This document shows positions 19,615 through 28,362 of a stretch of 64,000 bases of DNA, piece by piece. The position numbers were made by a program, and so were the translations under genes. How positions within the stretch are numbered: position 1 is the stretch's first letter; every line of letters starts with the position of its first letter. The DNA is from Oxalobacteraceae sp. CFBP 13730 (GTDB lineage: Bacteria; Pseudomonadota; Gammaproteobacteria; Burkholderiales; Burkholderiaceae_D): positions 1,054,001-1,118,000 of the forward strand of contig JACYUQ010000003.1 in NCBI GenBank assembly GCA_014841835.1, given 5' to 3'. The notes beneath the pieces are model-generated. The model saw nothing but the letters and a program-made list of their open reading frames with translations, made no database searches and was not told the DNA's origin.

Positions 19615-20031
19615 ATGGCAACAGCCAAAAAAACCACTGCAGCACCAGCAAAAAAAGCAGCTGCCAAGCCTGCTGCAGCGGCCAAGCCCGCAGCAAAAAA
19701 GGCAGCAGCACCAGCGAAAGCAGCCGCTAAAACGGCTGATAAATCAGCTGACAAATCGGCCGACAAGCCAGCAGTTGCACGCAAGCCAAACGCCGCGTTC
19801 ATGAAAGCCATGACCCCGTCGGCCACGCTGGCTGCAGTCGTTGGCGACAAGCCGCTGCCACGCACCGAAGTGACCAAAAAGGTCTGGGATTACATCAAGT
19901 CGAAAGACCTGCAAGATCCGGCAAACCGTCGCATGATCAATGGCGACGACAAGCTCAAAGCAGTCTTCGGCGGCAAAGAGCAAGTCTCGATGTTTGAAAT
20001 GACCAAACTGATTTCGGATCATCTGAAATAA
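19615..20031 (+). CDS. SWIB/MDM2-domain protein with an H1-like basic tail
   Basis: This 138-residue protein joins a lysine/alanine/proline-rich N-terminus (about residues 1-57) to a SWIB domain (about 60-138, PLPRTEVTKKVWDYIKSKDL, then MFEMTKLISDHLK). SWIB domains occur in eukaryotic chromatin-remodelling complexes and in chlamydial and plant-like proteins. In bacteria they are probably nucleoid-associated, but the function is not established. The ATG at 19615 has a strong ribosome-binding site (TAGGAGG). Its own promoter and terminator make it a single-gene unit. The tail is made of the same repeat type as the H1-like protein at 1930-3447. Confidence 0.9.
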   Translation: MATAKKTTAAPAKKAAAKPAAAAKPAAKKAAAPAKAAAKTADKSADKSADKPAVARKPNAAFMKAMTPSATLAAVVGDKPLPRTEVTKKVWDYIKSKDLQDPANRRMINGDDKLKAVFGGKEQVSMFEMTKLISDHLK

Positions 20032-20065
20032 GTTCAGGTTATATTCAGTCGACGTCTCGCTGATT

Positions 20066-20099
20066 AAAAAAAGCCCCGGATTCAAACCCGGGGCTTTTT
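20066..20099. terminator. Bidirectional terminator between the SWIB gene and the phosphatase operon
   Basis: AAGCCCCGG and CCGGGGCTT pair around an 8-base loop, with A and T runs on the two sides. It sits between convergent gene ends (20031 and 20133). A further short repeat, ATTCAGGT/ACCTGAAT at 20103-20125, lies on the phosphatase side. Confidence 0.9.
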
Positions 20100-20132
20100 G
20101 TTATTCAGGTGTAAATAACCTGAATCCGGAAC

Positions 20133-21506
20133 TTACAAGCCGCCGGCAGCCTTCATCAGTTCGAACACGCGGGTATTCTCCATCGTGCCTTTGAATGACG
20201 CCGAACCGGCCCCAGTCGCGTACAGTTTCACGTCGCCGCCGCCATGGGTTTCGGACGACTTGTGCACGCCCGTCTCCTGGTGGTAATCATCGCTCTGTGC
20301 GACCACGTCATCGACATCGGCGCGCGCGTCCGGCCGGTTCGGGCCATTGCCGAACACCAGCGTGGTGAACGTCTTGCCGTCCGCATCCTTCTTCGGCTCG
20401 CCCGTCGCGTAGTCGCGCACGATATCCAGGATCGGGTTGCCGCGCTTGGCGTAACCGTTGATCTGCATCGTGTGGTCATGGTCGGCGGTGAGCACGATCA
20501 GCGTGTTCTGCAGACCCGGATCGATCGCGCGCATGCGCTCGATTGCCAGTTGCAAGGCATCGTCGAACGCCACCGTTTCTTCCAGCGCATGCTTGGCGCG
20601 CGTGTCGTGCAGCGCGTGGTCGATCTTGCCGCCTTCGACCATCAGGAAAAACCCGTTCGGATTGGTCGACAGCAGGTCGATCGCCTTGCCCGTCATCTCG
20701 GCCAGCGTCGGCTGCTCGGGGCGGCGCTGGTACGCATAATCGAGGTGGCTGGCGGCGCTGTAGATGCCGACGAACTTGCGCCCCGCCTTGGCCGACATCA
20801 TGCCGGCGCGGGTGCCGGCCACGTAATAACCGGCGCCAGCGAATTCGGCCATCAGGTCGCGTCCATCCGGCCGGCCCTTCGGATTGAGCGCCGCGTCGTG
20901 TGGCGTGAAGTGATTGCGCCCGCCGCCCATCAGCACATCGACACCGTCGCCCAGCGCCGCGTTGTAGCCGGCGCCGCCCGGCACCAGCTGCTGCGCGATC
21001 GTGTAGGCCGCATCGCGGCTGCAGGTATGCGCGAAGGTCGACGCCGGCGTGGCGTGCGTCAGCTCGGTCGTGGTGATGGCACCGGTGGCGCGGCCCCGGG
21101 CCTTGGCCAGCTCCAGGATCGTCACGGCCGGCGTGCCGTTGTTCGGACCGCACTGGTCGACGCCGTCTTTGGTCGGGTTGATCGTGCGTGCGCCGGCCTG
21201 CGAAATGACGTCGTTGTTCAGCTTCATGCCGGTCATGTACGCCCCCATCGACGGCGCGCTGTCGGTGGTCTGGTAATCGAGCGAATAGGTCTTGATGCGC
21301 GCGGTGCGTTCCATCAGGCGCTCGAAGTGCAGCAGGCTGTCTTCGCCGCCGCGGTAGATGCGGGCGGCGGTGGTAACCGACGGGCCCATGCCATCGCCAA
21401 GGAAGAAGATGATGTTCTTCGCCTTTTGCTGGGCCGAAGCCGTTGCCGGCAGCGCTGCACCGAAGGCGGCCGCCAGCAGCAGCGGGAGAATGCGTCGTGA
21501 AGTCAT
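20133..21506 (-). CDS. Periplasmic alkaline phosphatase (PhoA family)
   Basis: This 457-residue enzyme hydrolyses phosphate monoesters. It has a signal peptide (MTSRRILPLLLAAAFGA, cleavage near ASAQQ). The metal-binding LGDGMG motif is followed by the nucleophile Ser in TTDSAPSM; later metal ligands are in MVEGGKIDHALH, TADHDHT and SSETHGGGDV. It is probably co-transcribed with the second phosphatase gene, which lies 16 bases upstream in the same direction. I saw no clear Pho box. Confidence 0.92.
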   Translation of the reverse strand: MTSRRILPLLLAAAFGAALPATASAQQKAKNIIFFLGDGMGPSVTTAARIYRGGEDSLLHFERLMERTARIKTYSLDYQTTDSAPSMGAYMTGMKLNNDVISQAGARTINPTKDGVDQCGPNNGTPAVTILELAKARGRATGAITTTELTHATPASTFAHTCSRDAAYTIAQQLVPGGAGYNAALGDGVDVLMGGGRNHFTPHDAALNPKGRPDGRDLMAEFAGAGYYVAGTRAGMMSAKAGRKFVGIYSAASHLDYAYQRRPEQPTLAEMTGKAIDLLSTNPNGFFLMVEGGKIDHALHDTRAKHALEETVAFDDALQLAIERMRAIDPGLQNTLIVLTADHDHTMQINGYAKRGNPILDIVRDYATGEPKKDADGKTFTTLVFGNGPNRPDARADVDDVVAQSDDYHQETGVHKSSETHGGGDVKLYATGAGSASFKGTMENTRVFELMKAAGGL

Positions 21507-21522
21507 GGTGGATTTCTCGTGC

Positions 21523-22968
21523 TTACAGACCGGCTGCGGTCTTGATCAGATTGAAGACGCGCGTGTTGTCGATGGTCCCGCGAAACAGCTCCGCGTTCGC
21601 GCCGGCTGCGCCCAGGTAGACGTCGCTGCCGCCATGCGTCTCGGCGCCTGCGCGCGTGCGCACGACCGCTTGCTGGTGGTAGTCGTCGGCCGTCACGACC
21701 GCGTCGGTCAGCGGCGTGGTGCGCTCGCCCTGGTGGCGACTCTCGCCCGTGCCGAAACCGATGATCGTGTACGGCATGCCCTGACTGTCAAGCGTGGGCT
21801 TGCCATCGGCCGTGCGCACCAGGCCAAGAACGCCCGGATTGGCGGGCGTGGTCTTGCCGGTGCGCGCTGCATAACCGTTCAGCAGCAGCGTGTGGTCATG
21901 GTCGGCGGTGGCAACGATCAGCGTGTTCTTCAGGCCCGGGTCGAGCGCTTCCATGCGCTCGAGCGCCGCCTGCAGCGCGGCGTTGTACGTCACCGTCTCT
22001 TGCAGCGCGCGTTTGCCGAGCGTCGCGTGCAGCGCATGGTCGATCAGGCCGCCCTCGACCATCAGGAAGAAACCACCACGGTGTGGCGCCAGCAGGTCGA
22101 TCGCCTTGGTCGTCATGGCCGGCAGGGCCGGTTGACGGGCGGCGTCGCGGATCGCATCGAAGTCCATATGGTTGGCGGCAAACAGGCCCACGACCGGCGC
22201 GCCTGGCGTCAAGGCGTTGAACCCGGCGCTGTCGCCCACGACCCGGAAACCTTTGGCCTTGAACTCGGCCTGCAGATCGCGGTTGTCGGCGCGCTTGCCG
22301 CCACGCGCGAACGGCGTGAATTGCTGCGCGCCGCCGCCGAACAGGACGTCCAGGCCATTGGCGCCCAGCGCCCGGTTGTAGCCGGCGCCGCCCGGCACCA
22401 GGCTGGCGGCGATGTCGGTTTCCAGCTTGCGATGGCAGGCGTGGGCATAGGTCGCGGCCGGGGTGGCATCGGTGACGCTGGTATTGGTGACCACGCCCAC
22501 GGCCATGCCGCGCTTGCGGGCCAGTTCGAGCAGCGTGACGGCCGCTTCGCCGTTCTCGCAGCGGCTCACCAGGCTGTTGCCGTTGGCATCCTTGGCGGGC
22601 GCGATCGAACGCGTGCCAGCCGACATCGAGATCACGCCGTTGTTCTGCTTCACGCCCGTCATGTAGGCGGCCATCGAGGCCGCGCTGTCGGTGACCTGCG
22701 CATCGTTGGAGAAGGTCTTCACGAACGCCGATTCAGGCAGGCGGTCAATCGCCAGTTCGCCCTCTTCGCCGACGGCAAAGATGCGCGCCGCAGTCAGCGT
22801 GTTGACGCCCATACCGTCGCCCAGGAAGAAGATGATGTTCTTTGCGCGCTGGTCGACCGGATTGGCCGCCAGGGTGGGGGTCGCGGTCTGGGTTGAAACT
22901 GGCGGCGTGGCCGCGCAGCCGGTGAGCGCCGCCAGCAGTGCGCCAGCGGTGAAAAGAATCGGTCGCAT
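21523..22968 (-). CDS. Alkaline phosphatase, lipoprotein form (PhoA family)
   Basis: This 481-residue paralogue of its downstream neighbour keeps LGDGMG, the nucleophile Ser in VTDSAASM, and the ligand motifs MVEGGLIDHALH, TADHDHT and AETHGGSDV. The N-terminus carries a lipobox, LTGCA, so the enzyme is probably anchored to the outer membrane whereas the neighbour is soluble. The pair probably arose by tandem duplication. The upstream gap (22969-23061) has no convincing regulator site. Confidence 0.92.
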   Translation of the reverse strand: MRPILFTAGALLAALTGCAATPPVSTQTATPTLAANPVDQRAKNIIFFLGDGMGVNTLTAARIFAVGEEGELAIDRLPESAFVKTFSNDAQVTDSAASMAAYMTGVKQNNGVISMSAGTRSIAPAKDANGNSLVSRCENGEAAVTLLELARKRGMAVGVVTNTSVTDATPAATYAHACHRKLETDIAASLVPGGAGYNRALGANGLDVLFGGGAQQFTPFARGGKRADNRDLQAEFKAKGFRVVGDSAGFNALTPGAPVVGLFAANHMDFDAIRDAARQPALPAMTTKAIDLLAPHRGGFFLMVEGGLIDHALHATLGKRALQETVTYNAALQAALERMEALDPGLKNTLIVATADHDHTLLLNGYAARTGKTTPANPGVLGLVRTADGKPTLDSQGMPYTIIGFGTGESRHQGERTTPLTDAVVTADDYHQQAVVRTRAGAETHGGSDVYLGAAGANAELFRGTIDNTRVFNLIKTAAGL

Positions 22969-23061
22969 GCAGTCCTCACTGGGGAAAGCGGGAAGTCTAC
23001 ACTGCGTCGATGACGGTGGGGTGAATTGCTATGTTAGGATTTTGTACAACCCGGGAATGCC

Positions 23062-23685
23062 TCACGCCCCCGGTTTGAACTCCCAGTTCTTCCAGGCGGC
23101 CAGCACCGCATTCGGGTATTTCGGCTTGCCCCGGCTGCCGTTGTAGCGGCCCAGCGCCAGGTACAGGTCGCCCCGCTCCATGTCGATATACATGCGCAGG
23201 ATCGCGCAGCCGTAGCGCAGATTGGTCTGCATGTGGAACAGGCGGCGGCGGTCGCCGTCGCCGATTGCCTTGGTCCAGAACGGCATCACCTGCATGTAGC
23301 CGCGCGCGCCGGCAATCGAGATCGCGTACTTGCGGTATGCCGATTCCACCTGGATCAGGCCCAGCACCAGCCCCGGATCGAGACCCGCGCGGGTCGCTTC
23401 ATACCACGCGGTCTCGAGAAACTCGGTGCGGGTCTGGACGTCGGGCAGGCGCCTGGCCAGGCGCGGCGACATCTGGTCGAACCACGCCTGGTAGCGCGCC
23501 CGTCCCGCCTCGGTGCGGAAGGTCGGGCGCGGTGGGCGCGCGTCGGCGATGGCGTTGGCCAGCGCCAGACGTACCGAATCCGACAGCGCTTCTTCTTTCT
23601 GGTTGCCGGCATGCGCCGGTGCCACCAGACCGAAGGCCAGCACCAGCAGCACGCCTCCGGTCCGGGAGGCCAGGCGCAACGCCAT
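23062..23685 (-). CDS. Lytic transglycosylase (SLT domain)
   Basis: This 207-residue protein has a signal peptide (residues 1-27, ending APAHA) and a single SLT domain. The catalytic Glu is in LGLIQVESAYRKYAISIAGARGYMQVMPF, and NLRYGCAILRMYID and LYLALGRYNGSRG are the other motifs. It cleaves peptidoglycan between MurNAc and GlcNAc, giving anhydro ends. The ATG overlaps the proS stop codon by one base (TGATG), indicating coupled translation. The length matches short periplasmic relatives next to proS. Confidence 0.9.
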   Translation of the reverse strand: MALRLASRTGGVLLVLAFGLVAPAHAGNQKEEALSDSVRLALANAIADARPPRPTFRTEAGRARYQAWFDQMSPRLARRLPDVQTRTEFLETAWYEATRAGLDPGLVLGLIQVESAYRKYAISIAGARGYMQVMPFWTKAIGDGDRRRLFHMQTNLRYGCAILRMYIDMERGDLYLALGRYNGSRGKPKYPNAVLAAWKNWEFKPGA

Positions 23686-25403
23686 CACTTGCCCAGCTTG
23701 GCCTTGATGAAGCCAACCATTTCGCCCACGGCGACGCTGCTCGCTTCGGCATCGCGGCGGCCCTGGTATTCGAGGTTGCCTTCTTTCAGGCCACGCTCGC
23801 CGATCACCACGCGATGCGGCACGCCGATCAGTTCCCAGTCGGCGAACATGGCGCCCGGGCGCAGGCCGCGGTCGTCGACGATGACGTCGATGCCGATGGC
23901 CGACAGCGACGCATACAGCTGCTCGGTCGCGTCCTTGACCATCTCGCTGCGGTCCATGCCCATCGGGCACAGCACCACTTCGAACGGCGCCAGCGCGTCC
24001 GGCCAGACGATGCCCTTGTCATCGAAGTTCTGCTCGATCGCCGCGCCCAGGATGCGGGTCACGCCGATGCCGTAGCAACCCATCTGCAGCGGCGCAGGCC
24101 GGCCGCCGTCGTCAAGGAAGGTCGCGCCCATCGCCTGCGAATACGCGGTGCCGAGCTGGAACACGTGGCCCACTTCGATGCCGCGCTCAATCGCCAGCAC
24201 GCCCTTGCCGTCGGGCGACGGGTCGCCTTCGACGACATTGCGCAAGTCGGCCACGAGCGGCTCGGGCAGGTCGCGGCCCCAGTTCACGCCGATGTGGTGG
24301 AAGTCTTCTTCGTTCGCGCCGCACACGAAATCGGCCATGTTGGCGACCGTGCGGTCGGCCACGACGGTGACTGGCACTTTCGTGCCAACCGGACCGAGGT
24401 AGCCCGGCACGGTGCCGAACACCTCGAGGATCTCGGCTTCGGTGGAGAAGCGGTAGCCGGCCAGGCCATCGACCTTGCCGACCTTGATCTCGTTGAGTTC
24501 ATGGTCGCCGCGCAGCAGCAGCACCCAGTAGCTCTTCTTGCCGTCGTTCTCAGTAGTCAAAGCGATGGTCTTGACGGTCTGCGCCAGGTTCACACCCAGG
24601 AGCGCCGCGACGGTCTCGCACTTGGTGGTGCCCGGGGTTGGCGTCTTGGTCAGCGTTTGCGTGGCGGCGGCGCGCTCGCCGCTGGCGACGGCTTCGGCCG
24701 CTTCCATATTGGCCGCAAAATCGGACGTCGGGCAGTAGACCAGTGCATCTTCGCCGGTGCTGGCGATGACGTGGAATTCATGCGAACCGGTGCCGCCGAT
24801 GGCGCCGTTGTCGGCGGCCACTGCGCGGAACTTCAGGCCGAAGCGCGTGAAGATGCGGGTGTAGGCATCGAACATGGTCTGGTACGACGTCTGCATGCCG
24901 GCGACGTCGCGGTCGAACGAATACGCATCCTTCATCGTGAATTCGCGGCCGCGCATCAGGCCGAAGCGCGGACGGCGCTCGTCGCGGAACTTGGTCTGGA
25001 TATGATAGAAGTTCACCGGCAGCTGGCGGTACGACTTGATCTCGCTGCGCACGACGTCGGTGATGACTTCTTCGGACGTCGGCTGGATCGCGAAGTCGCG
25101 GCCATGGCGGTCTTTCACGCGCATCAGCTCGTCGCCCATCTTGTCCCAGCGACCTGTCTCTTGCCACAGTTCGGCCGGCTGCACGAGCGGCATCAACAGT
25201 TCGATACCACCAGCGCGATTCATTTCTTCACGGACGATCGCTTCGACCTTGCGGATGACGCGCAGCCCGACCGGCATATACGTATAGATGCCGGAACCCA
25301 GGCGCTTGATCATCCCGGCGCGCATCATCAGCTTGTGGCTGACGATCTCGGCATCGGAAGGCGCTTCTTTCAGAGTTGAAATAAAAAATCGTGAGGCACG
25401 CAT
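23685..25403 (-). CDS. proS: Prolyl-tRNA synthetase (bacterial type)
   Basis: This 572-residue class II synthetase charges tRNA-Pro. Motif 2 ([26 protein letters not shown]) and motif 3 ([16 protein letters not shown]) are present. The insertion between them is the editing domain that clears mischarged Ala-tRNA-Pro, so this is the bacterial form. The ATG at 25403 begins [15 protein letters not shown], as in homologues. It is transcribed divergently from rppH across a 226-base gap. Confidence 0.96.
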   Translation of the reverse strand: MRASRFFISTLKEAPSDAEIVSHKLMMRAGMIKRLGSGIYTYMPVGLRVIRKVEAIVREEMNRAGGIELLMPLVQPAELWQETGRWDKMGDELMRVKDRHGRDFAIQPTSEEVITDVVRSEIKSYRQLPVNFYHIQTKFRDERRPRFGLMRGREFTMKDAYSFDRDVAGMQTSYQTMFDAYTRIFTRFGLKFRAVAADNGAIGGTGSHEFHVIASTGEDALVYCPTSDFAANMEAAEAVASGERAAATQTLTKTPTPGTTKCETVAALLGVNLAQTVKTIALTTENDGKKSYWVLLLRGDHELNEIKVGKVDGLAGYRFSTEAEILEVFGTVPGYLGPVGTKVPVTVVADRTVANMADFVCGANEEDFHHIGVNWGRDLPEPLVADLRNVVEGDPSPDGKGVLAIERGIEVGHVFQLGTAYSQAMGATFLDDGGRPAPLQMGCYGIGVTRILGAAIEQNFDDKGIVWPDALAPFEVVLCPMGMDRSEMVKDATEQLYASLSAIGIDVIVDDRGLRPGAMFADWELIGVPHRVVIGERGLKEGNLEYQGRRDAEASSVAVGEMVGFIKAKLGK

Positions 25404-25433
25404 ATCTGTGAATTCTTTTTAAAAAGAGAGGGT

Positions 25434-25629
25434 TATAATCGACCTAATTTTAAAGGATTAGCCGGCTGATGCGTCCAATCTTTCTACAAACAGGGTCCGG
25501 AACCAGCATCATCGACCGCGCAAGCGGTGCGGAAACCCCTTGGGCATGAAAATACGTAAGTAAAAACACAAGGGTACCGAGTGCCCGCAAGAGGGAACGT
25601 CCGCCGGCAGAAAGTATCGAGGTGCACTT
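25434..25629 (+). promoter_or_regulatory. rppH promoter and structured leader
   Basis: TATAAT at 25434-25439 is a perfect -10, without a clear -35. About 185 bases then precede the rppH ATG. The leader is rich in potential stems: ACCGC-GCAA-GCGGT (a GNRA-loop hairpin), CCCTTG with CAAGGG, CCC-GCAAGA-GGG, and GCCGGC copies at both ends that could close the whole fold. It also contains the small open frame at 25469-25549. Whether it is a regulatory leader or an independent RNA cannot be told. Confidence 0.45.
25469..25549 (+). CDS. Possible 26-residue small ORF in the rppH leader
   Basis: ATG at 25469 opens a frame that starts MRPIFLQTGS and ends ETPWA before a TGA. That TGA overlaps an ATG (ATGA) opening a five-codon frame, MKIRK. 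AAAGGA lies about 11 bases before the first ATG, a poor but usable distance. No family is recognised. It could be a leader peptide that senses translation, or a chance frame in structured RNA. Confidence 0.3.
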   Translation: MRPIFLQTGSGTSIIDRASGAETPWA

Positions 25630-26265
25630 ATGCTCGACCGTGAAGGGTTTCGGCCCAACGTCGGCATCATCCTGCTGAACGCTAACAACGAGGTCTGGTG
25701 GGGCAAGCGGGTGCGAGAGCACTCATGGCAATTTCCTCAAGGGGGAATCAAGTACGGCGAAACACCCGAGCAGGCAATGTACCGCGAGCTCGAGGAAGAA
25801 ATCGGTTTGCGTCAGGAGCATGTCAAGATCGTGGGTCGCACCCGCGATTGGCTGCGCTATGAGGTGCCCGATCATTTCATCAAGCGTGAAATCCGCGGGC
25901 ACTACCGTGGCCAGAAGCAGATCTGGTTCCTGCTGCGCATGGTTGCGCGCGACAACGAAGTCAATCTGCGCCTGACCGACCATCCCGAGTTCGACGCCTG
26001 GCGCTGGCACGACTACTGGGTGCCGCTTGACGTCGTGATCGAGTTCAAGCGCGACGTGTACCAGCGCGCGCTGCAGGAGCTGTCGCGCTTTCTGAGCTGG
26101 CCGGCCAAGGGCCAGCACGGCGAGCGGCGGCACAGCGCGCGTTATCTGCGTCAGCCGCATGGGCGTTCGCAGCCTGGCGCCAAGGCGGGCCAAGACATGC
26201 TCGGGGCAGCCGGGCCGGGCAATCCGGCGGCGCCCGATGCGCTGGTGCTGGCGCCGAACAAGTAG
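25630..26265 (+). CDS. rppH: RNA pyrophosphohydrolase RppH
   Basis: This 211-residue Nudix enzyme removes pyrophosphate from the 5' end of mRNA, which triggers decay. The Nudix box is complete ([23 protein letters not shown]). [17 protein letters not shown] and [13 protein letters not shown] are typical of RppH. The last 45 residues, after the catalytic domain, are Gly/Pro/Ala-rich and variable. It begins the plus-strand unit opposite proS. Confidence 0.95.
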   Translation: MLDREGFRPNVGIILLNANNEVWWGKRVREHSWQFPQGGIKYGETPEQAMYRELEEEIGLRQEHVKIVGRTRDWLRYEVPDHFIKREIRGHYRGQKQIWFLLRMVARDNEVNLRLTDHPEFDAWRWHDYWVPLDVVIEFKRDVYQRALQELSRFLSWPAKGQHGERRHSARYLRQPHGRSQPGAKAGQDMLGAAGPGNPAAPDALVLAPNK

Positions 26266-26336
26266 TCATCGCGCAGCCCTCGGGGGACGCCTGCTTTCAA
26301 GGCATGCCCCGAGCGGTGATCCGCTACAATTGCCGG

Positions 26337-27842
26337 ATGCCTTTCTCCCTTCTGCGCACCGCCCTGCCCCTGCTGGCCGCGGCGACACTCTGGTTGCCCG
26401 TACCGGCTGCCGCCCAGGCCACGTCCTGCCAGTTCATGCAAGTGGCCCAGGTGCCGCTGCACTATGCGGGCAACGGGCTGGGCCTGACGATGACAGGCGC
26501 GATCAACGGCAAGCCCGCCACCATGCTGCCCGATACCGGCGCCGGCGTGACCTACCTGACCCGCACCGGCATCGAGCGCCACGGCCTCGCCACGCGCGCC
26601 GCGGGCGGGTACGTCCAGGGCGTGGCGGGCAAGTCGCGGCTGTATGAAGCCGGGGTTGCGGAGTTTGCCGTCGGCCCGGTGCGTGCGCGCGACCTGTACC
26701 TGAGTGTTATTGGCGAGACGACGTTCACACCGGCCTTCGACGCTATCGCCGGCGCCGCCTTTCTGCTGCAAAGCGACCTCGAATTCTCGCTTGCCACCAA
26801 GGAGCTGCGCTTCTTTCGCCCGCAGAACTGCGGCACGACCTGGCTGGCCTACTGGGACCAGAACGCGAGCGTGATCCCGTTTCGCGGGCATGACGAGCTG
26901 ACGCCCAATCCGCACTTCTTCGTGCACATCAACGGCCAGCGCCTGATCGCCATGATCGACAGCGGCGCCTCCGTTACCACCATCACCAAGAGTGCGGCGC
27001 GGCGCGCCGGTATCAATCTCGATGGCCCGAAAGCGCAGCGCATGGCAGCAGCGCACGGCGTCGGTCGCCAGTCGGTGGCCAGCTGGATCGTCACGACCGA
27101 TACCTTCAAGGTGGGCGACGCCACTGTCCACAATCCCGAATTCGACGTCATTGACGCCCAATTGGGCGTCGACGTGCTGCTCGGCGCCGATTTCCTGCGC
27201 GCGCACCGGGTGCTGTTCGCCATGAGTCAGAGCAAGCTGTACGTATCCTATCTGGGCGGCGCGCCATTCGATGCGCGGCGCGAGGTCAGGCCGTGGATGC
27301 GCCAGGAGGCAGACGCCGGCAATGCCGACGCCTGGCTCACGATGGCGGGCATGGCGACGTCCGGGCGCAGCTTGCGCCGCGATCCGGCCGCCGCGATCGG
27401 CCACCTGGAACGGGCGGCGGCGCTGGGCCAGCGCGAAGCCAGCCTGACACTGGGCGTACGCGCGCTGGTCCAGGGCACGCCGGCGCAGGCGGTCCCGCAC
27501 CTGCGCGCCACGCTCGGTCAGGATCACACTGGCCGCAATGGCGCCCTGTGGCTGTATCTGGCCCAGCTGCGCACAGGCGAATCGCAGGCCGGGCCCGATC
27601 TGGCAACACGTTTCGCGGGGCACGACGCATGGCCGCGGCCCGTGGTCGATTATTTTCTTGGCAAGACCGATGGCGCCAGGGCGCTGGCTGCTGCCGACAC
27701 GCCGGGGCGCGCGTGCTTTGCTGCCAACCTGATCCGGCTGCACGAGGAAGCGCTGGGCAAGGCGGCGGCGACCAGCCTGCCAAAGGATTGTGCGTCCTTG
27801 CGCGATCAATACGCCAGCCCGGGAGCCAGCGTGGCGCTGTGA
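26337..27842 (+). CDS. Secreted retropepsin-like protein with two aspartyl-protease domains and helical repeats
   Basis: This 501-residue protein has a signal peptide (cleavage near AAAQA) and two retropepsin-like domains. The first (residues 45-155) has catalytic DTG in MLPDTGAGVTYL; the second (about 190-300) has DSG in MIDSGASVTTI. Retropepsins usually need two such domains for one active site, so this may be a single-chain enzyme. A C-terminal helical part (about 320-480, AIGHLERAAALGQREASLTLG) resembles Sel1/TPR repeats. A TACAAT stands nine bases before the ATG, which suggests a leaderless or very short-leader mRNA, or a start further in. The substrate is unknown. Confidence 0.78.
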   Translation: MPFSLLRTALPLLAAATLWLPVPAAAQATSCQFMQVAQVPLHYAGNGLGLTMTGAINGKPATMLPDTGAGVTYLTRTGIERHGLATRAAGGYVQGVAGKSRLYEAGVAEFAVGPVRARDLYLSVIGETTFTPAFDAIAGAAFLLQSDLEFSLATKELRFFRPQNCGTTWLAYWDQNASVIPFRGHDELTPNPHFFVHINGQRLIAMIDSGASVTTITKSAARRAGINLDGPKAQRMAAAHGVGRQSVASWIVTTDTFKVGDATVHNPEFDVIDAQLGVDVLLGADFLRAHRVLFAMSQSKLYVSYLGGAPFDARREVRPWMRQEADAGNADAWLTMAGMATSGRSLRRDPAAAIGHLERAAALGQREASLTLGVRALVQGTPAQAVPHLRATLGQDHTGRNGALWLYLAQLRTGESQAGPDLATRFAGHDAWPRPVVDYFLGKTDGARALAAADTPGRACFAANLIRLHEEALGKAAATSLPKDCASLRDQYASPGASVAL

Positions 27843-27932
27843 GGCGCTGTGAGCCACTGTGAGGCCCGCTCCGCGCCGGATCGGCGGCTGCGCTACAATG
27901 CCCGCTCTCCCCTTTTTTCGCCCCCTCCTGCC

Positions 27933-28361
27933 ATGTTCACTCCGTCCTCGCACGACGTGCGCCGCTTTTTCTGCGACGCCTATCGCAAGCAACGCAACGG
28001 CGAGATCCTGACGCCGATGGATGCCATCGCGGCCGACTGGATCGTGCAGCATCCCGAATACCACGACCAGTTCGAGGACATCGAAGCAGCGATCGCGCGC
28101 GACTATTCGGTCGAAGGCGGCAAGCCGAATCCCTTTTTGCACCTGTCGATGCACCTGTCGATCGCCGAGCAGATCTCGATCGACCAGCCGCGCGGCATCC
28201 GCGCCGCGCACGACATGCTGGTGGCGAAACGGGGCGAGCACGATGCCCACCACGAAATCATGGAATGCCTGGGAGAGATGATCTGGGCCTCGCAGCGGGG
28301 TGGCGTGCCACCCGATACCGAGGCCTATATCGAGTGCGTCCGACGCCGTGCGTTTGCCTGA
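27933..28361 (+). CDS. DUF1841 family protein
   Basis: The 142-residue protein matches the DUF1841 family: MFTPSSHDVRRFFCDAYRKQ, HPEYHDQFED and NPFLHLSMHLSIAEQISIDQPRGI are its usual text. Function is unknown. The conserved His residues (HLSMHLS and GEHDAHHEIMECLGEMIW) hint at a metal site. The ATG at 27933 is taken over an upstream frame opening at 27849 because family members begin at MFTPS. It ends one base before the convergent SulP gene. Confidence 0.88.
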   Translation: MFTPSSHDVRRFFCDAYRKQRNGEILTPMDAIAADWIVQHPEYHDQFEDIEAAIARDYSVEGGKPNPFLHLSMHLSIAEQISIDQPRGIRAAHDMLVAKRGEHDAHHEIMECLGEMIWASQRGGVPPDTEAYIECVRRRAFA

Positions 28362-28362
28362 T

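Noticed and set aside
22969..23061. Pho box before the alkaline phosphatase operon
   Set aside because: No pair of CTGTCAT-like half sites with 11-base spacing is present.
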